The position numbers and the translations under genes are program-made. From positions 1 to 7,592 of the forward strand of contig JAJYSQ010000063.1 of NCBI GenBank assembly GCA_021793495.1: 7,592 nt of DNA. The letters run 5' to 3'. The notes beneath the pieces are model-generated. The model saw nothing but the letters and a program-made list of their open reading frames with translations, was not told the origin of the DNA and ran no database searches. Below are positions 1 through 5,990 of the stretch, one piece after another. How positions within the stretch are numbered: the stretch's first letter is position 1; each line of letters begins with the position of its first letter. The stretch is from Actinomycetes bacterium. GTDB taxonomy: Bacteria > Actinomycetota > Actinomycetes > JAJYSQ01.

Positions 1-23
1 CAGCGTCAGCAAGGGAGGTCGCG

Positions 24-539
24 GTGCGGGTTCTCGGTGTCGACCCGGGGTTGACCCGCTGCGGCCTGGGGGTGGTCGACGGTGGGGTCGGGACGTCGTT
101 ACGGCTCGTCGCGGTCTCGGTGCTGCGCACTCCCGCGGACCAGGACCTGGGTGGCCGACTGCTGGCGGTCGAGCAGGAGGTTGGGTCGTGGCTGGACACG
201 TACCAGCCAGATGCGCTGGCTGTCGAGCGAGTCTTCAGCCAGCACAACGTACGGACCGTCATGGGTACCGCCCAGGCGGGTGCTGTCGCCGTGCTCGCCG
301 CTGCCCGGCGCGACGTGCCGGTGGCGCTGCACACACCCAGCGAGGTGAAGGCCGCGGTGACCGGTAGCGGCCGCGCAGACAAGGCTCAGGTCACTGCCAT
401 GGTCACCCGGCTCCTGCGGCTGGTCGAGGAGCCCCGCCCAGCGGACGCGGCCGACGCGTTGGCGCTGGCGATCTGCCACGTGTGGCGTGGCTCGGCGCAG
501 GCGCGCATCGACCGAGCGCTGCTGGCGGGGCGACGATGA
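24..539 (+). CDS. ruvC: Crossover junction endodeoxyribonuclease RuvC
   Basis: RuvC is the dimeric, metal-dependent nuclease that cuts Holliday junctions symmetrically during recombination and fork repair, working with RuvAB. The 171-residue product is the usual family length and opens with the RNase H-like strand [13 protein letters not shown]. The four acidic catalytic residues are visible: Asp7, Glu68 (in LAVERVF), and Asp141 and Asp144 (in [13 protein letters not shown]). The [14 protein letters not shown] stretch near residues 72-85 is also typical. The GTG start is chosen because a strong GGGAGG Shine-Dalgarno lies at 13-18, 5 nt upstream, and the protein then begins exactly at the conserved first strand. 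The upstream gene and any promoter lie outside the window. Leu26 is encoded by TTA (99-101), a very rare codon in such genomes. ruvA follows after 12 nt. Confidence 0.97.
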   Translation: MRVLGVDPGLTRCGLGVVDGGVGTSLRLVAVSVLRTPADQDLGGRLLAVEQEVGSWLDTYQPDALAVERVFSQHNVRTVMGTAQAGAVAVLAAARRDVPVALHTPSEVKAAVTGSGRADKAQVTAMVTRLLRLVEEPRPADAADALALAICHVWRGSAQARIDRALLAGRR

Positions 540-551
540 TCGGCCCTGACG

Positions 552-1193
552 ATGATTGACTCGGTCGCTGGGGCGGTCTCGTCCATCTCCGCCGAGGCCG
601 CGGTGGTGCTGGTCGGCGGGGTGGGGCTGCGGGTGCTGTGCACCCCGCGGGTCCTGGCGGGGTTGCGGGTGGGGGAGCCGGTGCAGCTGGCCACCTCCCT
701 GGTGGTCCGTGAGGATTCCCTGACCCTGTACGGGTTTGCTTCCGCGCGGGAACGGGCTGCGTTCGAGGTGCTTCAGTCGGCGAACGGGGTCGGTCCACGC
801 CTGGCACAGGCGGTCCTGGGGGTGCTCACCCCCGAGGAGCTGGCCCGGGCGGTCGCCGGTGGCGACCTCGCGGCCCTCGTCCGGGTCCCAGGGGTCGGTC
901 GGAAGCTGGCCAGCCGTATGGTCCTGGACCTCGCCGACCGGCTCGATCCGGGCATCGCCCGGTCCGCGGGAGCGGGTGCGTCGTCGGCGTCGCTGGCCGG
1001 GTGGCGCGACCAGGTGCACGCCGGGTTGACCAGCCTGGGGTGGTCCGACCGGGAGGCGGCCGCGGCGGTGGAGGCAGTCACCCCCCTGGCTGCGCCGCCA
1101 GCGGCCGGTACGGACGGTGACGACCAGCCGACGGACGGCCCGGACGTGGCCAGCCTGCTGCGTGCCGCACTGAGCACCTTGAGGCGGGCATGA
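552..1193 (+). CDS. ruvA: Holliday junction branch migration complex subunit RuvA
   Basis: RuvA binds the four-way junction as a tetramer and loads RuvB hexamers. The 213-residue product shows the three family domains: an OB-fold at about 1-63 ending in LTLYGF, a central domain with two helix-hairpin-helix motifs ([14 protein letters not shown] at 77-90 and [16 protein letters not shown] at 112-127), and a C-terminal RuvB-contacting domain at about 148-213 ([21 protein letters not shown], then [12 protein letters not shown]). Glu54-Asp55 in VVREDSL match the acidic pin that shapes the junction centre. A Gly/Pro/Asp-rich linker (about 178-198) precedes the last helix. No good Shine-Dalgarno sits directly before this ATG, so translation probably depends on ribosomes ending ruvC. 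The start is supported by the family N-terminus (MI.SV.G.V). The last codons overlap ruvB by ATGA. Confidence 0.97.
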   Translation: MIDSVAGAVSSISAEAAVVLVGGVGLRVLCTPRVLAGLRVGEPVQLATSLVVREDSLTLYGFASARERAAFEVLQSANGVGPRLAQAVLGVLTPEELARAVAGGDLAALVRVPGVGRKLASRMVLDLADRLDPGIARSAGAGASSASLAGWRDQVHAGLTSLGWSDREAAAAVEAVTPLAAPPAAGTDGDDQPTDGPDVASLLRAALSTLRRA

Positions 1194-2350
1194 CCGGCAC
1201 CGCCCCGCCGTCTCCGTCCGCTGGCGAGCACCCGCCTCTGGGGGCCCGGATCGTCGACCCTGCGGGTCAGGGCGTGGACGAGGCCGCCATCGAGTCCGCG
1301 CTGCGCCCGCGAAACCTGGCCGAGTTCGTCGGCCAGCAACGGGTGCGCGAGCAGCTGGCCCTGGTGCTCGACGCCGCTCGGTTGCGCGGGCGGACCCCGG
1401 ACCATGTGCTGCTGTCGGGGCCTCCGGGCCTGGGCAAGACCACGCTGGCGATGATCGTGGCCACCGAGCTCGGGGCCCCGATCCGGATCACCAGCGGGCC
1501 GGCCATCCAGCACGCCGGTGACCTGGCAGCCATCCTCAGCTCGTTGTCCGACGGCGAGGTGTTCTTCCTCGACGAGATCCACCGGATCGCCCGCCCCGCC
1601 GAGGAGATGCTCTACCTCGCGATGGAGGACTTCCGGGTCGACGTGGTCGTTGGCAAGGGGCCCGGGGCCACCGCCATCCCGCTGGAGCTGCCGCCGTTCG
1701 TGCTGGTCGGGGCCACGACCCGGGCGGGGTTGCTGCCGGGTCCGCTGCGCGACCGCTTCGGCTTCACCGCTCACCTGGACTTCTACGACCCGCCCGAGCT
1801 GGTGACCGTGCTCACTCGCTCCGCCCGACTGCTCGGCGTGCCGCTGACCGATGACGGCGCAGACGAGATCTCCCGGCGTGCCCGTGGCACGCCGCGGATC
1901 GCCAACCGCCTGCTGCGGCGGGTCCGCGATTTCGCCGAGGTGCGTGGCGACGGGGTGGTGGACCGCCCGACCGCGCAGGCCGCGCTGGAGGTGTACGAGG
2001 TGGACGCCCTGGGTCTGGACCGGCTCGACCGTGGCGTGCTGCACGCCCTGACCACGAGGTTCGGAGGTGGGCCGGTCGGGCTGTCCACCCTGGCGGTGGC
2101 GGTCGGTGAGGAGCCGGAGACGGTCGGTGAGGTCGCTGAGCCTTTCCTGGTCCGGTTGGGGCTGCTGGCCCGCACCCCGCGTGGTCGGGTGGCCACCGCG
2201 GCCGCCTTCGCGCACCTGGGGCTGCGGGTGCCTCGCCAGGTCGCGTTCGCCGGCAGCCTGTTCGACGAGACCCTGGTGGTGGTGGATGGCGAGCCCGAGC
2301 TCGCCGGTCGGGATGCCGTGGAACCGTCGGGGCCCGACATGGGCGGGTAG
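1190..2350 (+). CDS. ruvB: Holliday junction branch migration ATPase RuvB
   Basis: RuvB is the AAA+ hexameric motor that drives branch migration with RuvA. In the 386-residue product, Walker A is GPPGLGKT (77-84), Walker B is FFLDEIHR (125-132), sensor 1 is GATTRAG (174-180), the arginine finger region is PLRDRFG (185-191, probably Arg187) and sensor 2 is [12 protein letters not shown] (233-244). The C-terminal winged-helix DNA-binding domain is seen in [12 protein letters not shown] (297-308), then EVAEPFL and RTPRGRVAT. The conserved core starts near residue 35 ([15 protein letters not shown]), after a Pro-rich N-terminal extension. The C-terminus runs about 25 residues past the usual end; both extensions make it longer than the roughly 340-residue E. 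coli protein. The ATG start lies in the ATGA overlap with the ruvA stop, a classic coupling arrangement. Confidence 0.97.
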   Translation: MTGTAPPSPSAGEHPPLGARIVDPAGQGVDEAAIESALRPRNLAEFVGQQRVREQLALVLDAARLRGRTPDHVLLSGPPGLGKTTLAMIVATELGAPIRITSGPAIQHAGDLAAILSSLSDGEVFFLDEIHRIARPAEEMLYLAMEDFRVDVVVGKGPGATAIPLELPPFVLVGATTRAGLLPGPLRDRFGFTAHLDFYDPPELVTVLTRSARLLGVPLTDDGADEISRRARGTPRIANRLLRRVRDFAEVRGDGVVDRPTAQAALEVYEVDALGLDRLDRGVLHALTTRFGGGPVGLSTLAVAVGEEPETVGEVAEPFLVRLGLLARTPRGRVATAAAFAHLGLRVPRQVAFAGSLFDETLVVVDGEPELAGRDAVEPSGPDMGG

Positions 2351-2389
2351 TCGCGGCCGCGCCGTTTCCGCATCTCCACCGGGCTCGCC

Positions 2390-2395
2390 TACACT
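2390..2395 (+). promoter_or_regulatory. Candidate -10 box of a promoter for yajC-secD-secF
   Basis: TACACT fits the actinobacterial TANNNT -10 consensus. A poor -35 match (TTTCCG at 2365-2370 or TTCCGC at 2366-2371) lies 18-19 nt upstream. Transcription would be expected to start 6-7 nt after the box, which is at or beside the ATG at 2402, as in leaderless actinobacterial transcripts. It lies in the 148-nt gap after ruvB, where a separate sec transcript would be expected to begin. Found by eye only. Confidence 0.4.
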
Positions 2396-2401
2396 CGCCG
2401 C

Positions 2402-2497
2402 ATGCCACGGAACGCCGTGGTTGCTGTCGTCTGCCCGGCACGTCGCCGGGTGCCACCGGCCCGGGCCGGTCGCCTGGCACCAGAGGGGTTCTCCTGA
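2402..2497 (+). CDS. Possible leaderless 31-codon leader ORF upstream of yajC
   Basis: An ATG placed 6 nt after the candidate -10 box opens a 31-codon frame whose TGA ends 1 nt before the yajC GTG. The predicted peptide has a short hydrophobic patch (AVVAVV, residues 5-10), an Arg triplet at 14-16 and a Pro pair (VPPARAG, 17-23). It matches no family I recognise. For the ORF: the promoter-to-ATG distance and the stop/start junction with yajC, which would couple the two. Against: 9 of its 31 codons end in A or T, while only 2 of the first 31 yajC codons do, so codon bias is not that of a normal gene here. It also lacks the Arg-Ala-Pro-Pro motif of the arrest peptides known upstream of some secDF and yidC genes, and is short for an arrest peptide. 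It may be chance. Confidence 0.25.
   Translation: MPRNAVVAVVCPARRRVPPARAGRLAPEGFS
2405..2480 (+). promoter_or_regulatory. Three consecutive stem-loops in the yajC leader
   Basis: Three perfect inverted repeats follow one another. CCACGG/CCGTGG (2405-2410 and 2415-2420) has a 4-nt loop. CCCGGC/GCCGGG (2434-2439 and 2445-2450) has a 5-nt loop. GTGCCA/TGGCAC (2450-2455 and 2475-2480) encloses the 16-nt palindrome ACCGGCCCGGGCCGGT (2455-2470). None is followed by a T-run, so these are not standard intrinsic terminators. The last structure ends 3 nt before the yajC Shine-Dalgarno (GAGGGG, 2483-2488) and could affect ribosome access. High GC content makes some short stems likely by chance. Confidence 0.4.
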
Positions 2498-2498
2498 C

Positions 2499-2831
2499 GT
2501 GAGCTCGAAGGAACTGGTCAATCTCCTGCCGATCGTCCTGCTGGTCGTCGTCTTCTACCTGCTGCTGATCCGGCCGGCGCGCACGAAGGCGCGTCGTGTC
2601 CAGCAGATGCAGTCGGAGCTGGCCCAGGGCAGCGAGATCATGACGTCGGCCGGGCTGTACGCGACGGTCATCGCCATCGACGGCGATGTCGTCGTCCTGG
2701 AGACCTCCCCGGGGGTGCACGAGCGGTGGGCACGAGCGGCGGTCACCCGGGTGCTGGCCGGGGGTGCCCCGTCGTGGGGCACCGGGTCGTCATCCGGCGC
2801 GGGAACCGAGGACGATCCGCCGACGTCCTGA
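2499..2831 (+). CDS. yajC: Preprotein translocase accessory subunit YajC
   Basis: YajC is a small single-pass membrane protein that associates with SecD-SecF at the SecYEG translocon. Its own contribution is modest in E. coli, where it is dispensable. The 110-residue product has one N-terminal membrane helix (about 7-24), followed by the family signature FYLLLIRPARTKARR (19-33). The cytoplasmic part starts with LAQGSEIMTSAGLYATVIAI (41-60), the equivalent of the conserved L..G..V.T.GG..G.V region. A Gly/Ser/Asp-rich tail (about 89-110) is not conserved. The open frame extends far upstream, but the GTG at 2499 is the start that puts the membrane helix at the N-terminus, and GAGGGG (2483-2488) lies 10 nt before it. 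It heads the yajC-secD-secF unit. Confidence 0.93.
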   Translation: MSSKELVNLLPIVLLVVVFYLLLIRPARTKARRVQQMQSELAQGSEIMTSAGLYATVIAIDGDVVVLETSPGVHERWARAAVTRVLAGGAPSWGTGSSSGAGTEDDPPTS

Positions 2832-2833
2832 GG

Positions 2834-2873
2834 CTCGTGGACCCGGGAGCGTGCCGACGCCGTGGTCCATGGG
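2834..2873 (+). other. Bipartite stem-loop between yajC and secD
   Basis: Directly after the yajC stop, 2834-2843 can pair with 2864-2873 (core TGGACC/GGTCCA, with two G-U pairs further out). The loop contains a second hairpin, GCGT/ACGC closing a GCCG tetraloop (2849-2860). There is no T-run, so it is not a clear terminator. It could stabilise or slow the transcript between yajC and secD. The rest of this 95-nt gap shows only the secD ribosome-binding region. Confidence 0.3.
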
Positions 2874-2926
2874 CGCGAGGTGCCGGTCGGGTCAGGTGAC
2901 GGTGGTAGGAAGAGACGAGGACATTC

Positions 2927-4774
2927 GTGGTGTCGAACGGTGCTCGTTCGCGTCCGCTCCGGGCCTTGCTGGGGCTGCTCGCGGTGCTGATCGTGGTGTA
3001 CGGGTCCATCGCCGGCGAGGCGGTGCTCCGGCACGGCTCGTGGACGCCGAAGCTCGGGCTGGACCTGGAGGGGGGGACGAGCCTGACGCTGCGACCCAAG
3101 GTCGCCCCGGGGGCCACCGGCCAGATCACCCAGCAGGCCATCGACCAGGCGGTCTCCATCATCCGCCAGCGGGTCGACGGACTGGGGGTCTCGGAGGCAC
3201 AGGTGGTGGCACAGGGCACGGGTGCGAGCCAGACGATCGTGGTCTCGGTGCCCGGCAAGCGCAGCGGCGACCTCTACCAGCAGGTCGGCCAGACCGCCCA
3301 GCTGCGGTTCCGCCCGGTGCTGGAGGAGGCGGCGGTCACGACCCCTGCCCCGTCGACCACACCCACCTCGCCGAAGGCGACCTCACCCTCATCGAAGGCG
3401 ACCTCGCCCTCGACCTCACCCACCCCGAAGTCGACGACCGCGACCCCCACGCCAACCGTCTCCCCCGGGGCGTTTCGGGTGCCAGGCGGGTCCCCGAGCA
3501 GCTCGAGCACCAGACTGGTCGTACAGCCAGCCGCGCTGCCGCTGGCGGCGGCCTCTTCCCCGACCCCGGCCGCCACGTCGTCGCCATCGGCCACCGCCAG
3601 CCCACTGGCCTCGACGCCGGCCACGACCCCCACGCCGACCACGACCTCGCCGGCCAGCTCGGTCTCCCCGGCGCTGGCGGCCGAGTTCGCCAGCTTCACC
3701 TGTGCCCAGGCCAACAAGCGCGCCGGAGGGCTCGGTGACCCGAGCAAGCCGCTGGTCACCTGCGACCAGAAGGGGCAGGTCAAGTACCTGCTCGGCCCGG
3801 CGTCGGTGCTCGGTACGGACGTGAAGACGGCCAGTGCCGGCCTGCCCCAGGGCGGGGTCGGCGGCTGGCAGGTGCTGCTGACCTTCACCGCGGCTGGCTC
3901 GGCGAAGTTCGCGACGGTCACCGGTCAGATGGTCAACAACCCGCCGCCGAGCAACCAGCTGGCCATCGTCCTGGATGGCCTGGTGGTCTCGGCGCCGGTG
4001 ATCCAACAGGCGATCACCGGCGGGCAGGCGCAGATCACCGGATCCTTCACCCAGGCACAGGCCCAGGACCTGGCGAACGTGCTCAAGTACGGGGCGCTGC
4101 CGTTGGCCTTCACCGCGGAGGATCTGCAGACGATCTCTCCGACACTCGGTGCCGACCAGCTGCGTGCCGGGCTGGTGGCCGGCGCGATCGGGCTCGTCCT
4201 GGTCGTGCTGTACTCGCTGCTGTACTACCGGGGTCTCGGCCTGGTCAGCGTGGCCAGCCTGACCATCGCGGGCCTGCTGTCCTGGGGCATGGTCGTGCTG
4301 CTCGGCACCACGATCGGCTTCCGGCTGTCGCTGGCCGGCGTGGCCGGCCTGATCGTGTCCATCGGGATCACCGCCGACTCGTTCGTGGTGTTCTTCGAGC
4401 GCCTGCGTGACGAGGCGCGGGACGGCAAGAGCCTGCGGGTCGCGGTGGACGCCGGCTGGATCCGGGCCCGTCGCACCATCCTGTCGGCGGACTTCGTCTC
4501 CTTCCTGGCCGCGATCGTGCTGTACATCCTGTCGATCGGCAGCGTCCGCGGGTTCGCGTTCACCCTGGGGCTGACCACTCTCATCGACGTGCTCGTGGTG
4601 TTCCTGTTCACCAAGCCGATGGTCACCCTGCTGGCCCGCACCCAGTTCTACGGGGGCGGACGGCCCATGTCCGGACTGGACATGGGCCGGCTGGGAGGCC
4701 GAGCACGCCCTGGGGCCCGACCGGCTGGCACACTCGCGTCTCGACGCGCTGCCGACGCCGCGAAGGGAGCCTGA
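2927..4774 (+). CDS. secD: Protein translocase subunit SecD
   Basis: SecD is an RND-superfamily membrane protein that forms a complex with SecF and uses the proton gradient to pull exported proteins out of SecYEG on the outer face. The 615-residue product has a first membrane helix at about 11-30, then the D1 signature LGLDLEGGTSL (43-53) and the start of the P1 domain (to about 130). A Ser/Thr/Pro/Ala-rich stretch of about 115 residues (136-250) follows. The rest of the extracytoplasmic domain includes LAIVLDGLVVSAPVI (345-359) and ITGSFTQAQAQDLANVLKYG (370-389). Five membrane helices fall at about 411-572, with GITADSFVVFFERLRDE (480-496) in the fourth. Asp484 there matches E. coli Asp519, needed for proton coupling. 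The start is GTG at 2927 or the adjacent GTG at 2930; GAGG at 2917-2920 serves either. secF follows after 1 nt. Confidence 0.96.
   Translation: MVSNGARSRPLRALLGLLAVLIVVYGSIAGEAVLRHGSWTPKLGLDLEGGTSLTLRPKVAPGATGQITQQAIDQAVSIIRQRVDGLGVSEAQVVAQGTGASQTIVVSVPGKRSGDLYQQVGQTAQLRFRPVLEEAAVTTPAPSTTPTSPKATSPSSKATSPSTSPTPKSTTATPTPTVSPGAFRVPGGSPSSSSTRLVVQPAALPLAAASSPTPAATSSPSATASPLASTPATTPTPTTTSPASSVSPALAAEFASFTCAQANKRAGGLGDPSKPLVTCDQKGQVKYLLGPASVLGTDVKTASAGLPQGGVGGWQVLLTFTAAGSAKFATVTGQMVNNPPPSNQLAIVLDGLVVSAPVIQQAITGGQAQITGSFTQAQAQDLANVLKYGALPLAFTAEDLQTISPTLGADQLRAGLVAGAIGLVLVVLYSLLYYRGLGLVSVASLTIAGLLSWGMVVLLGTTIGFRLSLAGVAGLIVSIGITADSFVVFFERLRDEARDGKSLRVAVDAGWIRARRTILSADFVSFLAAIVLYILSIGSVRGFAFTLGLTTLIDVLVVFLFTKPMVTLLARTQFYGGGRPMSGLDMGRLGGRARPGARPAGTLASRRAADAAKGA
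3372..3411 (+). repeat. 21-bp tandem repeat in the SecD Ser/Thr/Pro linker
   Basis: CGAAGGCGACCTCACCCTC (3372-3390) recurs at 3393-3411 with one change (A to G), giving a 21-bp period. It encodes two copies of a seven-residue unit, KATSPSS and KATSPST. It lies within the low-complexity region that separates the two halves of the SecD extracytoplasmic domain, and suggests that the linker grows by slippage or duplication. Confidence 0.8.
4661..4689 (+). other. Perfect 12-bp stem-loop within the 3' end of secD
   Basis: CGGCCCATGTCC (4661-4672) and GGACATGGGCCG (4678-4689) are exact inverse complements around the 5-nt loop GGACT. The structure lies inside coding sequence for the cytoplasmic SecD tail (RPMSGLDMGR, about residues 579-588), after the last membrane helix and about 87 nt before the secF start. 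It is the longest perfect stem I found in the window. No T-run follows. Confidence 0.6.
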
Positions 4775-4775
4775 G

Positions 4776-5990
4776 ATGCCTGGGTTGGGACAGTTCGGTC
4801 ACCGCCTCTACGTCGGCGAGCTCTCCTTCGACTTCATCGGTCGACGTCGGCGGTGGTACGCCGTGTCGATCGTGCTGGTGATCATCTCCTTGGCGTCGCT
4901 GGCCGTGTTCCGGCTGAACCTGGGCATCGAGTTCCGCGGCGGTGCGCAGTTCCAGCTCTCCTCCCCGAACGCCAGCGTGGCGGCCGCCCGGTCGGCCGTG
5001 GAGTCCGCCGGAGTGGCCTCGCCGATCGTCCAGCTGGCCGGACGCTCCAGCCTCCAGGTGCAGACCGAGCAGCTGACCCCGATCAAGGCAGACGCGGTCC
5101 GCCAAGCCCTGGCCACCCGGTTCGGGGTGCCGATCGACCAGGTCAGCAGCCAGTACATCGGCCCCAGCTGGGGCTCGGACATCAGTCGGAAGGCGTTGAC
5201 CGGGCTGATCGTCTTCCTGGTGCTCGTCTCGGTGTACCTGGCGATCTCCTTCGAGCCGAAGATGGCCGCGGCGGCCCTGGTCGCGCTGCTGCACGACCTG
5301 GTGATCACGGTCGGGGTGTACGCGCTGAGCCGGCTGGAGGTGACCCCGGCCACGGTGATCGGGGTGCTGACCATCCTGGGGTACTCGCTCTACGACACGG
5401 TCGTGGTCTTCGACAAGGTCCGGGAGAACACCAAAGGAATCACCGGGGGCAGCCGGATGACCTTCAGCGAGGCCGCGAACCTCGCGGTCAACCAGTCGCT
5501 GGTCCGATCGATCAACACCTCGTTCATCGCGCTGTTGCCGGTCGGGTCGATCCTCGTCGTCTCGCTCGGCCTTCTGGGTGGCGGGACCCTGGCCGACCTG
5601 TCGCTGGCCCTGTTCATCGGGATCGCCGTCGGTACCTACTCCTCGGTGTTCATCGCCACCCCGCTGCTCGCGTCGATGCGGGAGCGGGAACCGGAGATGA
5701 TCGCCTTGTCCCGGCGGGTGGCGACCCGCCGGGCCGGCGGTGGAACGCGGGCGGCATCCCGCCGGACCGACCGTGGCTCGGCAGGCTCCCCGGAACCTCC
5801 GCTCACCCCAGACGCCGACCTCGCGGGCAACCCGGCAGCCATCGGCGCAGCGGTCCCGGGCCGGCCACCGGGTACCCCGGATTCACCGCCGGGTGCTGTG
5901 CCGCCGACGCCCGCCGGGGCGCGGGGTCAACGAGCCCAGCCTCGCCGCCCGGGCGCCGGCGGGCGTCGGCCGGGCGGGCGACGTGGCTGA
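4776..5990 (+). CDS. secF: Protein translocase subunit SecF
   Basis: SecF is the membrane partner of SecD in proton-driven protein export. The 404-residue product shows the family signatures in order: first membrane helix (about 27-45), LGIEFRGG (49-56), YIGPSWGSDIS (127-137), ALVALLHDLVITVGVYAL (167-184), GYSLYDTVVVFDKVREN (202-218), NQSLVRSINTSF (239-250) and LALFIGIAVGTYSSVFIATP (277-296). Asp174 in LLHDLV corresponds to the functionally important E. coli Asp213. Six membrane helices are expected, at about 27-45, 139-159, 164-184, 190-212, 246-266 and 275-298. Residues 312-404 form a basic, Gly/Pro/Arg-rich cytoplasmic tail without recognisable domains. The ATG follows the secD stop by 1 nt, with GAAGGGAG at 4762-4769 inside secD. 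The last 8 nt overlap apt. Confidence 0.96.
   Translation: MPGLGQFGHRLYVGELSFDFIGRRRRWYAVSIVLVIISLASLAVFRLNLGIEFRGGAQFQLSSPNASVAAARSAVESAGVASPIVQLAGRSSLQVQTEQLTPIKADAVRQALATRFGVPIDQVSSQYIGPSWGSDISRKALTGLIVFLVLVSVYLAISFEPKMAAAALVALLHDLVITVGVYALSRLEVTPATVIGVLTILGYSLYDTVVVFDKVRENTKGITGGSRMTFSEAANLAVNQSLVRSINTSFIALLPVGSILVVSLGLLGGGTLADLSLALFIGIAVGTYSSVFIATPLLASMREREPEMIALSRRVATRRAGGGTRAASRRTDRGSAGSPEPPLTPDADLAGNPAAIGAAVPGRPPGTPDSPPGAVPPTPAGARGQRAQPRRPGAGGRRPGGRRG
5710..5733 (+). other. Perfect 10-bp stem-loop in the secF tail coding region
   Basis: CCCGGCGGGT (5710-5719) and ACCCGCCGGG (5724-5733) are exact inverse complements with a GGCG loop. They encode part of the Arg-rich SecF tail (SRRVATRRAG, residues 312-321), just after the last membrane helix. 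The stem is very GC-rich and has no T-run. It could be a by-product of Arg and Gly codons. Confidence 0.35.

Noticed and set aside
1..23. Possible end of an upstream gene
   Set aside because: Only 23 bases precede ruvC and no stop codon or recognisable peptide can be assigned; only the ruvC Shine-Dalgarno is supported.
99..1019. Minus-strand open frame of 306 codons opposite ruvC and ruvA
   Set aside because: Low-complexity Arg/Gln/Gly translation with no motif; a shadow of GC-rich coding sequence.
1874..1894. Perfect 9-bp hairpin in ruvB (CGGCGTGCC/GGCACGCCG)
   Set aside because: It encodes the conserved sensor 2 region (RARGTPR), so the symmetry is most simply explained by required residues and GC-rich codons.
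2352..2361. CGCGGCCGCG palindrome after the ruvB stop as a terminator
   Set aside because: It has no room for a loop and no T-run, and is too short to support a terminator call.
773..2521. Long open frame on the minus strand (582 codons) opposite ruvA and ruvB
   Set aside because: It lies opposite well-identified genes, its translation is rich in Arg, Pro, Gly and Gln without any recognisable motif, and such frames are expected opposite G/C-biased third positions.
2686..3738. Plus-strand alternative frame across yajC end, gap and secD start
   Set aside because: It overlaps the conserved parts of YajC and SecD out of frame and shows no family features.
3274..3921. Minus-strand frame with a Val/Gly/Glu-rich repetitive translation opposite the SecD linker
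   Set aside because: It is the complement of the Ser/Thr/Pro repeat codons and has no independent support.
5740..5982. N-terminal extension of Apt to a GTG at 5740 (265 residues)
   Set aside because: It would overlap secF by 251 nt and add about 81 low-complexity residues. The start at 5983 gives the normal family length and a typical short overlap.
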